In this document: one piece after another, positions 1 to 9,894 of the stretch | How positions within the stretch are numbered: the stretch's first letter is position 1 | Layout: each line of letters begins with the position of its first letter | Source: Lachnospiraceae bacterium | GTDB taxonomy: Bacteria; Bacillota; Clostridia; Lachnospirales; Lachnospiraceae | Assembly (NCBI GenBank): GCA_016282745.1 | Contig: JAEELL010000008.1 | Coordinates: 1 to 54,724 of the forward strand | Length of the DNA: 54,724 nucleotides | Direction: 5' to 3' | Made by a program: the position numbers and the translations under genes | The notes under the pieces: model-generated | The model's database searches: none | What the model saw: only the letters and a program-made list of their open reading frames with translations | Told to the model about the DNA's origin: nothing

Positions 1-57
1 AATAACAATTGAGACAAGCTTAGAAGGATTCTGATAAAAGAAGAATGATTCGAAGTT

Positions 58-88
58 AAATATCGAGGATTTCAGTTCCTCGATATTT
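58..88. repeat. 12-bp inverted repeat in the 269-bp left-end spacer
   Basis: Perfect 12-bp arms (58-69 and 77-88, AAATATCGAGGA and its complement) flank a 7-nt loop. It lies beyond the 3' end of the minus-strand phosphatase gene, but no clear T-run follows on either strand, so it is a weak terminator candidate or a repeat. The rest of 1-269 shows no credible gene. Confidence 0.5.
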
Positions 89-269
89 AGCACAAGCTGA
101 GTGAGTTTTCATCAAGAAAATTCACGAATTTGTGCGAACGAGAATCATGCTTATTTTGAAGATAATCCTTCAAGCATTGTCGAACTGTTTTGAGAAAACA
201 TTCATATAATGCGAAACGGTTATTTTGAAAGCATCGTATATCTGTTTCATAAAGTATACGTTATGAAAA

Positions 270-926
270 TCATTTATCTTTTTTTACGAAGAAGCCACTT
301 CCAAAATGCTTTCTAAGCAACTCATCGTGATCTTCAATATGCGCATAATCGTTTAATCTTTCAAGATGATATGTTTTGTTTACCTCATCATACATAATGT
401 GGGATATGCTGCAGTTCTCAATCTGTCGTCCAAAAGTAAGCCACTTTGCATAATCGGCTCCGACTATCCCTGTAAACAACGCTCTGATTACTCCGCCGTG
501 TGTAACCACAACAACATTTTCATAATCTTTTTGCACCAGATCTTCTAATGCGGCAAATGCTCTTTTGAATACCATCTCACAGTTTTCACCACCCGGATAA
601 GGTGTATCTTTTATCATTCTTGCGCGCTGATCAAGAAAATCTTTGTACTTTTCTTTCAATTCATCATTTGTCATTCCTGTCATATCTCCAAAATCAGCTT
701 CCATAAATCTTGGATCAATCACACGCTCAACATTCAATGATTCATTTATTATATCTGCAGTCTCAACAGCCCTTATCAAATCACTTGAGTACACTGCGTC
801 AATTGAGAACTTCTTAAGTCGCTCACCTGCAAGCCTCGCCTGCTCTCTTCCTTCTTTTGACAATTCAACATCAACATTACACAGTTTGCTGCATTGTCTT
901 CCATGTCTGACTAAATATATGTTCAT
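270..926 (-). CDS. Histidine phosphatase family protein (phosphoglycerate mutase-like)
   Basis: The 218-residue protein opens with MNIYLVRHG, the RHG motif that carries the phospho-accepting histidine of the branch-1 histidine phosphatase superfamily. Further family marks are 'YSSDLIRAVETADII', an acidic 'EADFGDMTG' segment and the second catalytic histidine in 'VVVVTHGGVIRAL'. The length is typical for small cytoplasmic members (CobC/GpmB/YhfR-like). The substrate cannot be read from sequence, since members act on sugar phosphates, nucleotides or cobalamin intermediates, and no cobalamin genes are nearby. An AGGT ribosome site precedes the ATG. It is probably a single-gene unit. Confidence 0.88.
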   Translation of the reverse strand: MNIYLVRHGRQCSKLCNVDVELSKEGREQARLAGERLKKFSIDAVYSSDLIRAVETADIINESLNVERVIDPRFMEADFGDMTGMTNDELKEKYKDFLDQRARMIKDTPYPGGENCEMVFKRAFAALEDLVQKDYENVVVVTHGGVIRALFTGIVGADYAKWLTFGRQIENCSISHIMYDEVNKTYHLERLNDYAHIEDHDELLRKHFGSGFFVKKDK

Positions 927-1003
927 TTGTATGTACCTGCTTTATTATATTAATTTTATATTTTCTAACTACATATGTTTTAACTATGTATGTTTTAACT
1001 ATA

Positions 1004-1423
1004 TTATTTTTTTAAATACTGGATCATTCCAGGTCCTAATGTGTCAGTTGGCCTGGCTATGAATCCCATTTTTTCGTAAAAGGCTTCTCGACCTTTCGCG
1101 CACATCAAATCGAACATCATCTCTGTTCCTTCCAATTGAATATCACTGACAAACTCTTTGAGTCTGTTCATTATCAATCTTCCAACTCCTCTTCCCTGAC
1201 AATCAGGAAGTATCACCAGATCCTGAACATAGCATATTACTGCCCCGTCTCCCACTATTCTTCCCATTCCAAGAACCTTGTCATCTTCAATGGCAACAAC
1301 AGTAAAAAGACTGTTATCCAGAGCTTTTTGAGCTTGTTCTCTCGTTAATTTTTTCCAGCCGACCTGTTCTCTGATTTTCAGATATGTATCTACATACAGG
1401 TCATTTTCGATAAGTTTAATCAT
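1004..1423 (-). CDS. GNAT family N-acetyltransferase
   Basis: About 139 residues from the ATG at 1423, which has GGAGA 6 nt upstream. An open frame runs further upstream but has no ribosome site, so I do not use it. GNAT signatures are the acetyl-CoA pyrophosphate loop 'ILPDCQGRGVGRLIMNRL' (Q/R-x-x-G-x-G/A), the preceding beta strand 'AVICYVQDLVI', and the C-terminal 'FYEKMGFIARPTDTLGPGMIQYL'. It would acetylate a small molecule or a protein amine in the cytoplasm; the substrate is unknown. Its neighbours do not suggest a pathway. Confidence 0.88.
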   Translation of the reverse strand: MIKLIENDLYVDTYLKIREQVGWKKLTREQAQKALDNSLFTVVAIEDDKVLGMGRIVGDGAVICYVQDLVILPDCQGRGVGRLIMNRLKEFVSDIQLEGTEMMFDLMCAKGREAFYEKMGFIARPTDTLGPGMIQYLKK

Positions 1424-1624
1424 TATTTCTCCAATCAATAATAGAAATGATGTTGGCCATGATAATGCGCAAAAAAATTGCGATATAACATAATAAGCCA
1501 TCATAACCTTTACATTATATCGCAAAATTCAAATATCTTCAAATAAACATGGTGTTTTTCACCATTTTTTCGTAATTATAGGTCTAAATAGTTATTTTTC
1601 AAATAAACACTGTCTTTTTATAGT

Positions 1625-2125
1625 TTACAGTCCATTCCACTCATACTGAACAGGCTTATAGTCTTTATCTACTATCTTAATAATACTGTTATACAAAACA
1701 TCATGTGCTGCCTTTGAATTCATCATTTTTCCATTGTACAGTTTTTTAGCTGTATCAAATATACTGTAAGTAACTGTATCACTGTATGTATAACTTCCGT
1801 CAGACAGTTTTGCATATGCCCTGACCGCATAGGCCTGACTAAAAGCAGCTGCGCTGCTTCCGTTACCTGTCATTGTCATAATGTAATTGATAGCAGTTGG
1901 TGAATCCGTATATTTGTAGGAAGAAATGCCATTTGCTGTAGATGCAAAACTTCTCACCCCGGAATCATTAGTTCCAACTACCATATTATCAAATGAAAAT
2001 CCATCTTCAACAATTCCATAAATCAAACCGTGTTCAACAACTTTCTTTCCACCTATATAAGGCTCGACGGTGGCTATCGTTCTGAATCCCATATTATTTG
2101 TATTTATCTGGAATCCCTCGATATC
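1625..2125 (-). other. Copy 1 of the shared accessory module (C-terminal, CE2 esterase)
   Basis: Protein segment from 'IEGFQINTNNMGFRT' to the C-terminus. It shares with the copies at 27665-28165 and 45945-46406 the sequence landmarks EG[FY]QI, V-x-x-[FHR]-GL[IV]Y, FA-x-T, Y-x-MTM, Y-x-VR-x-YA, G-x-Y-x-Y and HD-x-L[YF]N[ST]I[IL]. The first ~110 residues look like an Ig/FN3-type beta-sandwich and the last ~35 look helical. Confidence 0.85.
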
Positions 2126-5100
2126 TATAGCCTTCTTTGCTGCTTTTACTTCAAGTGCATTCTCAATCACCTCAGAAATAGCTGCGCCGTATATCTTATG
2201 TGCTTTTGCACTTGGATGTGAATTGTCATAAGCCTTTCCGTCAGTAATTGTATTGCAGTTTTGCAGTTCAACAAAATATGCGAATTCTTCGCCCGCCTGT
2301 GTATTTGCTTTTGAGACAGCACTCCTGATAGGGGCAAACAAACCGTTTGCTCCCATTGCTCCAAGGGTTCCTACTACCACTGCATTCGGACAGTCAGAAT
2401 GAATTTCATTAATAAATCTTAAATACTCATTTTCAAAATCCTGGGCTGTAAACTCATTATTGGTAAATGCCGCATTATCATTTGTTCCAAGATTTATAAT
2501 AACAACATCCGCAGGATTTGCTTCGTGATCATACATAAGATTGCATGCGCTCTCATCAAGTTTTGCCCAATTGTTCTGAGGTGTAAATAAGTTGAAATGC
2601 TTTCCGTCCTCACCAACCAAAACACTTGCAAGCAATCCGTTCCCTGATATTCCACAGCTCTTAATATCTGCATCAAAATGCCTTGCCACCTCGCCTACGT
2701 ATCCCTGCCATGAATATGCCATTTGATGGCTTCCATCAATTTTGTAAAGTGCATCTCCATTTGTAATTGAATCTCCAAACACTTCAATAGATAATGCTTT
2801 CTTCTCAGGCTTTGTAAGTAAATGTCCTCCGGTTACAGTTACACTGCTTATACCTATTGTTTTTGCCGCCAAAAAACCATAATACCATCTTTCCATTTTT
2901 CTTATGGTTATGACATGCTCTCCCTCAGGTACATCTTCCCAAAGAGTATATCTGCCATTCTCCGGCAGAGTAATTATTCTTGCATCTTCCGGTTCAATTT
3001 TGTCATCTAAAAATACCGCTATTCTCTGCGGATCATCCTGTCCCAAAACAAAATCTGCTTCAATCTTTTCGCCGGAAAATCTCATGCTCACACCGGCATT
3101 TGCATAAGTAAATGTCAAAACTCCGTCACGCTGAAATGTTCTTCCAAGAGGTGTTACATTATCTTCAGTAACATTTTCTGTCATATTTTGACTATACTCT
3201 TTACGAGTCTTTTCCACATCAAACATTTTTATAAATGTAGGATGTTCAAATTCTTTTCCGACAGCGTTAAACCAGCCCCATTCAGGAACGCCTCTTCCAT
3301 CATGTAAACCAAAATGATAAGTGATAAGCAGTTCTCCTGCCCTTGAGATGGATGGCTGTGATTTGGCATTGTAATTCCACTGTTCGTAAATCACGCTGTC
3401 ATCAGGATAGTATCTGGTATGAAGCTTATACTTCTCAGTTGAATAGTATATCTCATTGTCGGAAGGTTCGACAAAAGGTCCTGTAATGCTGTCTGACACT
3501 GCATAACACACTGCACCTGTAATACTGAATGGTGTATGTATAAGAACGTATTTGCCTGCAAGACTTCCCTCTGTCATCTTTGTTACATTAAACTCATTTC
3601 CCGGTCTGAAGTTTCCGATATCTGCTGCAGCATTGTAATCAGACACCCATGAAGAGCCATTCCAGTAAGTAATATTTCTAAGTTCGGAAAAATCTGTTTT
3701 TTTCACTCTGCTTACCACAAGATGGTCAGTACTGTTGCTTCTTCCATAGAGATAAATGTAATCTCCTTCCTCATAAATTGTCTCGTGATATTTTGCACCT
3801 GTATTTGCTGTAATATCCGCTTTTTTCTTATAAGGAATAACTGTCATGTCAGGGAATCCATTGTCTGTTAACGGATTTTCAAAGAAATCCGCATCAAGAA
3901 TGCTAAGCCCCTCAAATCTGTTTGCAACTGTATAGAGATTATTTGAAATAACCGTTGAATCTCCAAGCCAGTATCTGCCGGGATAAATATTTCCGCCATA
4001 GCCGTTCTGGTCGGAAAGTCCGTTTTTCAAAGTCATATAATACTGCACATTTCTGACATCCGGCTCGTCACCTTCAAGCATGAGATATGCCATATTTCTC
4101 ATTCCAATGCTGAACCCGCAATTATCACGTGTAGCAAAACCATGCTTATACCCAAAGCCATCGTAATTTCCAAAGTTTCCTTCGAAACTGTCCTGAAACG
4201 TGAATATGGTCTTTGTATTCTTATCAACACTTCCGCTTAGTTGTGAATCATTAAGACTGGTAGAATGAATACCGTCTCCTCCGATCCAGCCACGTCCGTT
4301 GTTACTATCATTTAATGAATTTCCCTTTACATCAGCTACGCTATTGCCCTGATACTTAAACTCTCCGGATGAAGAGAGCATTCCCGTCCATTCTCTTGAA
4401 TACTCCGTGGCAAGACCCTTAGCAACATAAACTCTTATTTCTGACAATCCAAAAATATCAGTACCGTTTGAATAATTATTTTTCGGAACTATTTTTATGT
4501 GCTGTGCACGTTTTCCAGTCATATCAAGAGTAATGCTCGCACTCATTGAACTTTGACCCGTACCCTTCGCAAGCGTATATGTTCCAAGTTTATTCCAGCT
4601 TCCGCCATCGAAATCAATATAATCTTTCTGACCTGCATTTATCTCATCATATGAATGGGTCACAATCCTGCAAGGTGCATCTGATGTATAGTAAACGTCA
4701 AATTCTTTTACTCCTATATTCAAGTTTGCCGGATTGTTGTAATTCCATATTTTAATTGAATCAAGCTTATAATTGCCGTCAAGATTCATAACAAGCTCAG
4801 ACTGTTTTGAATTTCCGTTTAATACAGCCATATCCTCAGCTTCGTTGGAATGATATTCACTGAAAGAACTGTTTCCGTCTATGATATTCATTCCTGAATG
4901 ATTGAACAGATTATATACTGAAGTGTTTTCAGACTGCTCAGGAGCGAATCCGTCAACTGTAAGGCTGTCCTTTATGCACGGAACTGTCTTGTGTCTGAAA
5001 ATTCTCACTTCAGACAGTCCGTATTGATTTCCGCCATAGTTATCAAGAGGTGTCAGTCTGATATACCTTCCTGCGACTCCTCTGAAATCAATGGATTTAT

Positions 5101-5668
5101 TGCCGTCAGCCTTACATGCAACATTTCCAAAATATTGGTTGTCATCAGACAGGCTGCTCTTTTCAAGTTCATACTGTCCGAGATTCTTGTAATTATCTCC
5201 ATCTTCTGAATAATCAACCTTAATATGGCGCACGCAACAGTCAAGCTTTCTTATATCATTGTAATTCCAGATATACATTTCTCCAAGACTCTGCTTTGAA
5301 CCAAGATCAAGAATTATGTCCTGCCTATCACTCAAAAACATATTATCTGCAATCTTTGAGTTGCTACTCCCATCATTACTGTCAAAAGACGCATGCATGT
5401 GGTTTGGTGCTTCAATACCACTCATTCCGCTGTTATCAATCAATACCTTTGCATTTTGTGGTGTGATATTATCTACAAACAGCATCTCTCCCACTATATT
5501 TTCCGGCATATTGCTCCGGGCCGGAACCGCGTTTTCAACTGCATTAACAATATCCTCTTCTGCAAAAACCGCCTGCGTGCTACTAATATTTAGGCAGCTT
5601 ACAGGCACAATTAATGACATTGCGCAAATAACTGCCAATGTCCTGTCAAAAAAACTTATTCTTCTCAT
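1625..5668 (-). CDS. Secreted discoidin / DUF5005-like / CE2-type SGNH acetylesterase with C-terminal shared module
   Basis: 1347 residues from the ATG at 5668, which has AAAGGAG 7 nt upstream; a TTG two codons earlier is less likely. Domains in order: signal peptide (1-37); two F5/8C discoidin-like beta-sandwiches (about 65-225 and 255-417), putative glycan binders; a large region resembling DUF5005 (about 418-815, 'GRGWIGGDGIH', 'FTFQDSFEG'); a CE2-type N-terminal jelly roll (about 838-945); and an SGNH esterase (about 958-1170) with GDS nucleophile Ser967, GTND at 1061-1064 and the D-x-x-H dyad Asp1148/His1151. It should remove O- or N-acetyl groups from extracellular polysaccharide. The last ~150 residues are the module also found in the GH5-GH18 and GH46 proteins. 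The DUF5005 and CE2 names are from memory of the families. Confidence 0.85.
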   Translation of the reverse strand: MRRISFFDRTLAVICAMSLIVPVSCLNISSTQAVFAEEDIVNAVENAVPARSNMPENIVGEMLFVDNITPQNAKVLIDNSGMSGIEAPNHMHASFDSNDGSSNSKIADNMFLSDRQDIILDLGSKQSLGEMYIWNYNDIRKLDCCVRHIKVDYSEDGDNYKNLGQYELEKSSLSDDNQYFGNVACKADGNKSIDFRGVAGRYIRLTPLDNYGGNQYGLSEVRIFRHKTVPCIKDSLTVDGFAPEQSENTSVYNLFNHSGMNIIDGNSSFSEYHSNEAEDMAVLNGNSKQSELVMNLDGNYKLDSIKIWNYNNPANLNIGVKEFDVYYTSDAPCRIVTHSYDEINAGQKDYIDFDGGSWNKLGTYTLAKGTGQSSMSASITLDMTGKRAQHIKIVPKNNYSNGTDIFGLSEIRVYVAKGLATEYSREWTGMLSSSGEFKYQGNSVADVKGNSLNDSNNGRGWIGGDGIHSTSLNDSQLSGSVDKNTKTIFTFQDSFEGNFGNYDGFGYKHGFATRDNCGFSIGMRNMAYLMLEGDEPDVRNVQYYMTLKNGLSDQNGYGGNIYPGRYWLGDSTVISNNLYTVANRFEGLSILDADFFENPLTDNGFPDMTVIPYKKKADITANTGAKYHETIYEEGDYIYLYGRSNSTDHLVVSRVKKTDFSELRNITYWNGSSWVSDYNAAADIGNFRPGNEFNVTKMTEGSLAGKYVLIHTPFSITGAVCYAVSDSITGPFVEPSDNEIYYSTEKYKLHTRYYPDDSVIYEQWNYNAKSQPSISRAGELLITYHFGLHDGRGVPEWGWFNAVGKEFEHPTFIKMFDVEKTRKEYSQNMTENVTEDNVTPLGRTFQRDGVLTFTYANAGVSMRFSGEKIEADFVLGQDDPQRIAVFLDDKIEPEDARIITLPENGRYTLWEDVPEGEHVITIRKMERWYYGFLAAKTIGISSVTVTGGHLLTKPEKKALSIEVFGDSITNGDALYKIDGSHQMAYSWQGYVGEVARHFDADIKSCGISGNGLLASVLVGEDGKHFNLFTPQNNWAKLDESACNLMYDHEANPADVVIINLGTNDNAAFTNNEFTAQDFENEYLRFINEIHSDCPNAVVVGTLGAMGANGLFAPIRSAVSKANTQAGEEFAYFVELQNCNTITDGKAYDNSHPSAKAHKIYGAAISEVIENALEVKAAKKAIDIEGFQINTNNMGFRTIATVEPYIGGKKVVEHGLIYGIVEDGFSFDNMVVGTNDSGVRSFASTANGISSYKYTDSPTAINYIMTMTGNGSSAAAFSQAYAVRAYAKLSDGSYTYSDTVTYSIFDTAKKLYNGKMMNSKAAHDVLYNSIIKIVDKDYKPVQYEWNGL

Positions 5669-5813
5669 AAACAAACTCCTTTTATTCTCCTTTTCCCCGT
5701 TTTACATATAATGCTTACTAATCATTTTATTTTTCCGAACAACTCACTAGTTCTAAAGATATCATTTTTTTTGAAAAAAGCAAGTGGATATACCTGTACA
5801 AGTCACAAGATAG

Positions 5814-5862
5814 AACTATTCAGCCTTTCAGCAATGCCAGTTTTTAGGTTCCCCAAATACAT
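5814..5862. repeat. Dispersed intergenic repeat, copy A
   Basis: Positions 5814-5840 (ending CTTTCAGCAATGCCAG) match 19807-19833 in 25 of 27 bases. Positions 5847-5860 (GGTTCCCCAAATAC) recur inverted at 32536-32549. It occupies the spacer between two convergently unrelated minus-strand genes. Confidence 0.7.
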
Positions 5863-5942
5863 AAAAGAAAGAGCTACGCCTCACCCTTTTGCGTAACTCT
5901 CTCTTTAGGGGGGTGGGTGGACCAAGAGCCACTCGGTCCACC
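5860..5942 (-). terminator. Terminator region of the transglutaminase-like gene
   Basis: A 10-bp stem with one mismatch (5871-5880 with AGAGCTACGC, pairing near 5892-5901) is followed on the minus strand by a T-rich tract (CTTTCTTTTAT). A second hairpin, GGTGGACC/GGTCCACC, lies at about 5917-5942 between it and the stop codon and has no T-run. The 289-bp spacer 5669-5957 holds only this, repeat copy A and the esterase promoter region. Confidence 0.65.
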
Positions 5943-5957
5943 CTAATATAATGGGGG

Positions 5958-7511
5958 TTATTTAATAGTGAATCTTACTACTTTACGTCCGGTAAAATCA
6001 CCCTTACCGGTTATCTGAATCTTACCCTTACCTTTTTTCTTATTATTGCTGTATTTTATTGTGTAATCTCTACCCTTTTTCAATTTCTTTCCTTTATACT
6101 TAACTGTAATACTTGGCTTGCAAGCTTTACCTTTTTTATACTTCTGTGCTTTAATTTTAGATACCTTTACCTTGCTGATGCTAATCTTTTCAACAGATTT
6201 CTTAGTTGTTTTAGCCTCATCTGCCTTTTCAACTGTATTTGTATTCTCAGATACTGTATTTGTCTGTGTTGTATTTGCTGAAGAATTGTTATTAGAAGGC
6301 TGTTGAACTGTATTATTCTGTGAACTCTGAGTCGTTGGTAACGTTACCGTCGTATGCACAATACCTTGAGTCAAAAGATTCTCAGAACTCAATCTTACAT
6401 CAGCTGCCAATTCACAAGTCTTGTCTGTAATGCTAGGAATCATAAAGGATTTAGCATACTTGTGATTTGTAAAAGTTCTTGATACTAAATGGTCATCTTT
6501 GTAACTTCCGTTATATCCGATGGAATCGTTTCCAGAAAGGAAATAAATATACATTATGCCGATACTCTGGTCATCCCATGTCACATCCATTCCGTACCAT
6601 TTTCCATCTACTTTAACCTGATTCCACTCATGGTTCTCATAATTGCCGTTTCCATTCAATGCCTTACCTGATACTACGATAGTCTGAAAATCTCTTCCAA
6701 ATCTCTGTGCAAGCTTATCAGCAACTACTTTGAATCCCTCTGCATAGCCCTCACAAACAACACTTCTCAATGTTGTATCATCAGCGAACAGACCATATGA
6801 AGTATATGCATATGGTAAAGTCTTGCTTCCCACATTCGCTTCATCGCGATTGTAACTAAGTTCTGTAACCACATAATCATGCGCTGCTTTAAGAATTTCA
6901 ACATCTGTCGAATTTTCTGTCAAACCATAATCATCAACTATCTTCTGTACAGCATTTATAATATTGGCATTAATCTTTCTCGGAGCGCTTGAAAGATGAT
7001 CAAAAGATGTACCAACTGTAATAACAATTTCGTTAACTGTCAGAGTAACATCATCACCATAACTTAATACTTCACATGTAAAATCATTCTTTGCCGTATC
7101 AAACCAGTACACTGCCGGATAATCGTTTACAAAAGCATCAACAGACGCAAACAAAGCTCTTGTTACGTCTTCACTCAAATTATTAACCCAATTCTGAGCT
7201 ATCTCATTGAAATCACCGTCTGTTACCTTAAATGAATAAGTACAGTCCTGTAACGGAATTCTCAATGTAAGCTGATCATTTGTTATAGGCTTAGCCAATC
7301 CTGCATAGTCTTCACCCGCTTCATCAGAATAAACATAAGCATCCTTAAAAGCATTATAAAACAATACCGAATACTCGCTTACTCTGTCTTTTCCGGCCAA
7401 CTGCTGTCCAAATGTCTTATCAAAGCCTGCACCGTAAACACCAGACATATTGATAAGCATTGCAAAACACATTATTAAAATCATATAAAAACTCTTATAC
7501 TCACGTTTCAT
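5958..7511 (-). CDS. Secreted transglutaminase-like protein with Lys-rich C-terminal module
   Basis: 517 residues from the ATG at 7511, which has GGAGGT 7 nt upstream. A signal peptide (1-28, ending GVYGA) precedes a transglutaminase-like core with the papain-fold triad: Cys253 in 'SVVCEGYAEGF', His294 in 'NHEWNQVKVDGKWYGMD' and Asp309 in 'DVTWDD'. A Ser/Asn/Thr/Gln linker (about 390-435) leads to a very lysine-rich 75-residue module (443-517) with 'YKGKKLKKGRDYTIKYSNN' and 'GKGDFTGRKVVRFTIK', the pattern common in Lachnospiraceae surface proteins. The core could be a protease or a crosslinker, and the activity is unproven. A lysine-rich tail beside a transglutaminase fold could offer acyl acceptors, which is speculation. 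It is divergent from the sortase operon. Confidence 0.85.
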   Translation of the reverse strand: MKREYKSFYMILIMCFAMLINMSGVYGAGFDKTFGQQLAGKDRVSEYSVLFYNAFKDAYVYSDEAGEDYAGLAKPITNDQLTLRIPLQDCTYSFKVTDGDFNEIAQNWVNNLSEDVTRALFASVDAFVNDYPAVYWFDTAKNDFTCEVLSYGDDVTLTVNEIVITVGTSFDHLSSAPRKINANIINAVQKIVDDYGLTENSTDVEILKAAHDYVVTELSYNRDEANVGSKTLPYAYTSYGLFADDTTLRSVVCEGYAEGFKVVADKLAQRFGRDFQTIVVSGKALNGNGNYENHEWNQVKVDGKWYGMDVTWDDQSIGIMYIYFLSGNDSIGYNGSYKDDHLVSRTFTNHKYAKSFMIPSITDKTCELAADVRLSSENLLTQGIVHTTVTLPTTQSSQNNTVQQPSNNNSSANTTQTNTVSENTNTVEKADEAKTTKKSVEKISISKVKVSKIKAQKYKKGKACKPSITVKYKGKKLKKGRDYTIKYSNNKKKGKGKIQITGKGDFTGRKVVRFTIK

Positions 7512-7700
7512 AGTCACACCTCCGATTCCTGAAAACCAGGCTCCCACATAACTCCCATTTATGCGAATAATAAAAAGTAATAATTGTCAAAGTTTGTAAC
7601 CATAAAACTCCCCTTACCTTACTGTAATAATAACATATTTTTACATTTTTCGGAACCGTTTCCACAGTTTGTTTACAATTTTTTCATTTTATTAATAAAA

Positions 7701-7729
7701 TTGACACTATATTCATTAATATATATAAT
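7701..7729 (+). promoter_or_regulatory. Consensus sigma-A promoter for the sortase/LCP operon
   Basis: TTGACA at 7701-7706, a 17-nt spacer, and TATAAT at 7724-7729, both boxes perfect. The 5' leader to the sortase ATG at 7827 is about 90 nt. The 315-bp spacer 7512-7826 otherwise shows AT-rich DNA only. Confidence 0.85.
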
Positions 7730-7826
7730 AATCCTGTTGGAAAACTTACTATTTTCTAATAAAATAACAACAAAAAAAATGATGATATTTATATTTTGTT
7801 TACAAAACACTTAATAGGAGAAAACA

Positions 7827-8594
7827 ATGAAAAACAATCGTTCAAAAAGAATTGCACTTACGGTGTGTATCTTTGTATCAGTTATTTCTATTATAATACT
7901 GGCAAAAATGATACTTACTCCAAAGCATGATGTTGATCAGTACAAAACTACTACTGCATTAACTTCAACAGAAAATGTCGAGCCTTCAACAACGGGCCTT
8001 CCCGACAATCCAATAAACTTTAAAAAAATTAAGAAGAAGAATTCGGATATTCATGCATGGATTAATATTCCCGGCACTGATATTGACTATCCTGTTGCAC
8101 AGTCCTCATACGATGAAGACGACAACTTTTATCTGAATCACGGAATCAACAAAAAATATGAATTTGCAGGAACAATCTATACGCAGAAATTGAATTCCAT
8201 TTATTTCAAAGATCCGGTGACTGTTCTGTACGGACATAACATGCTTAACGGAACTATGTTTGCACAGCTTCACAAGTTTAAAGACCCTAAATTTTTCAAA
8301 AAACACGATACTATTTATATATACATTCCAAAACACATTCTTACATATAAGATAGTGTCAGCTTACATATATGATGACAGACATATACTTAACACCTTCA
8401 ACTTTAACACAAAAAAAGGGATGAAAGCCTATGTCAAATCAATCAACAACCCAAAATCAATATCGCAAAATGTAAGAGAAGATTTTAAAGCAACAACAGA
8501 TGACCAAATCATTACATTAAGTACATGTACAAGCGTCGATTCGCAGCGCTATCTTGTTCAGGGGGTATTAATCAACGATGAAACAACCAATTAA
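7827..8594 (+). CDS. srtB: Class B sortase
   Basis: 255 residues with GGAG 6 nt before the ATG. One N-terminal membrane anchor (about 8-30) is followed by a Thr-rich stalk and a sortase core. The catalytic set is visible: His137 in 'VLYGHNM', Cys234 in 'ITLSTCT', and Arg241 in 'QRYLVQG'. The class B character is suggested by 'IHAWINIPGTDIDYPV' and the TLSTCT motif. It should join surface proteins to peptidoglycan on the outer face of the membrane. A plausible substrate, the SPKTG protein at 9966, lies 1.4 kb downstream. The 3' end overlaps the next gene by 17 nt, so the two are translated together. Confidence 0.93.
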   Translation: MKNNRSKRIALTVCIFVSVISIIILAKMILTPKHDVDQYKTTTALTSTENVEPSTTGLPDNPINFKKIKKKNSDIHAWINIPGTDIDYPVAQSSYDEDDNFYLNHGINKKYEFAGTIYTQKLNSIYFKDPVTVLYGHNMLNGTMFAQLHKFKDPKFFKKHDTIYIYIPKHILTYKIVSAYIYDDRHILNTFNFNTKKGMKAYVKSINNPKSISQNVREDFKATTDDQIITLSTCTSVDSQRYLVQGVLINDETTN

Positions 8595-9783
8595 CAATTC
8601 CAACAATGATATACAAGAAGACGATATCGCATTGCGTGAAGTCGTTCACAAAAAAAAGAAATATGACAAAGATATAATTGTTTCTTCTTCCGGGCGTACC
8701 AAATACGGAAAAAGAAAAAAGCATGAAGATGTTTTTCACAAATCCGAAAAAGTAAAAAAGAAATTAATAATCATTGCATGTATACTACTTGTAATGGGAA
8801 TTATCGGATTTTCTTTATTTAAGATTTATTCATCAAAGGGAAAGCATGACCTGCTTATCTCAAAAGAAACTGTAAATGTCAATACAATCGATGATGCCAC
8901 TTCCGATGATAACGGAAATACAATCGTATATAAAGGAGAGACTTATCGATTCAATAAGAATCTGTTGTCCGTTGTTTTTCTGGGAATAGATAATTCAGTC
9001 TTAGATAACACAGATTCAACCGGTGACAGACAAACAGGTCGTGCCGATGCAATCTATATTTTGGTTTATGACACTGTAAGTCACAAGTGCTCAATGATAC
9101 CAATCTCAAGAGACACAATGGTTGACGTGGATGTTTTTGCTAAAGACGGTGCCGCAGTAGGTATAGAGCACACTCAGATTTCTCTTTCATATGGATATGG
9201 AAATACTCCTGAGCAAAGCTGTAACAACACTTTAACTTCATTATCAAGATTATTTTATAACCTTCCTTTCACAAACTGTGTTGCACTCAACTGGGACTCT
9301 ATCGGTCCACTTAGCAATGTTGCCGGCGGTGTATCAGTAGTTGCACTTGAAGATATTAAGACAGAAAAGAGTACAATTACAAAAGGTGACTATGTCACTC
9401 TTAAAGGTGATGATGCATGGTCATACGTAAAATACAGAGATGTCACAAAACTTGAATCAAATCCTTTACGAATTGAGCGTCAGAAACAGTTTATGGGACA
9501 ATTTGCCAACAATGTAATTCTGCTTACACAAAATGATCCTAAATTTATAGGACAGTTATATGATACAGGCAAAGACTATATGTACTCGAATTTAGACAGA
9601 AACAATCTGATTTATCTGGGTTCAGAAATTGTCTCAAATGTTCGATCATCCAATGATGTTCATATTGTCGAAATAGATGGTCAGGTAAAAAATGATGATA
9701 TTTATGCGGCTTTCTATCCTGATGAGACGTCACTTTTTGAAGCACTTCTCCGCGTTTTTTATCTAAAAGACGTTGAACCATAG
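8578..9783 (+). CDS. LytR-CpsA-Psr (LCP) family envelope ligase
   Basis: 401 residues. A basic cytoplasmic segment (1-60, rich in Lys) and one membrane helix (62-82) precede the extracellular LCP domain (about 125-370), marked by 'VVFLGIDNS', 'RADAIYILVYDTVSHKCSMIPISRDTMVDV' and 'GGVSVVALEDI'. LCP enzymes transfer lipid-linked wall teichoic acid or capsule polymers onto peptidoglycan. The start overlaps the sortase gene, with a GGGGG tract about 9 nt upstream. Coupling of an LCP ligase to a sortase suggests joint assembly of wall-linked protein and glycan. The polymer is not known. Confidence 0.9.
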   Translation: MKQPINNSNNDIQEDDIALREVVHKKKKYDKDIIVSSSGRTKYGKRKKHEDVFHKSEKVKKKLIIIACILLVMGIIGFSLFKIYSSKGKHDLLISKETVNVNTIDDATSDDNGNTIVYKGETYRFNKNLLSVVFLGIDNSVLDNTDSTGDRQTGRADAIYILVYDTVSHKCSMIPISRDTMVDVDVFAKDGAAVGIEHTQISLSYGYGNTPEQSCNNTLTSLSRLFYNLPFTNCVALNWDSIGPLSNVAGGVSVVALEDIKTEKSTITKGDYVTLKGDDAWSYVKYRDVTKLESNPLRIERQKQFMGQFANNVILLTQNDPKFIGQLYDTGKDYMYSNLDRNNLIYLGSEIVSNVRSSNDVHIVEIDGQVKNDDIYAAFYPDETSLFEALLRVFYLKDVEP

Positions 9784-9894
9784 TAATAACAATATTTCAA
9801 ATACAGAAAACAATCATTTTATGTTATTTTAAATAATTTTTTTTACTAATTTACCGGTTAATTACAGATTTTTTGATAAAAATTGATTTTTTTG

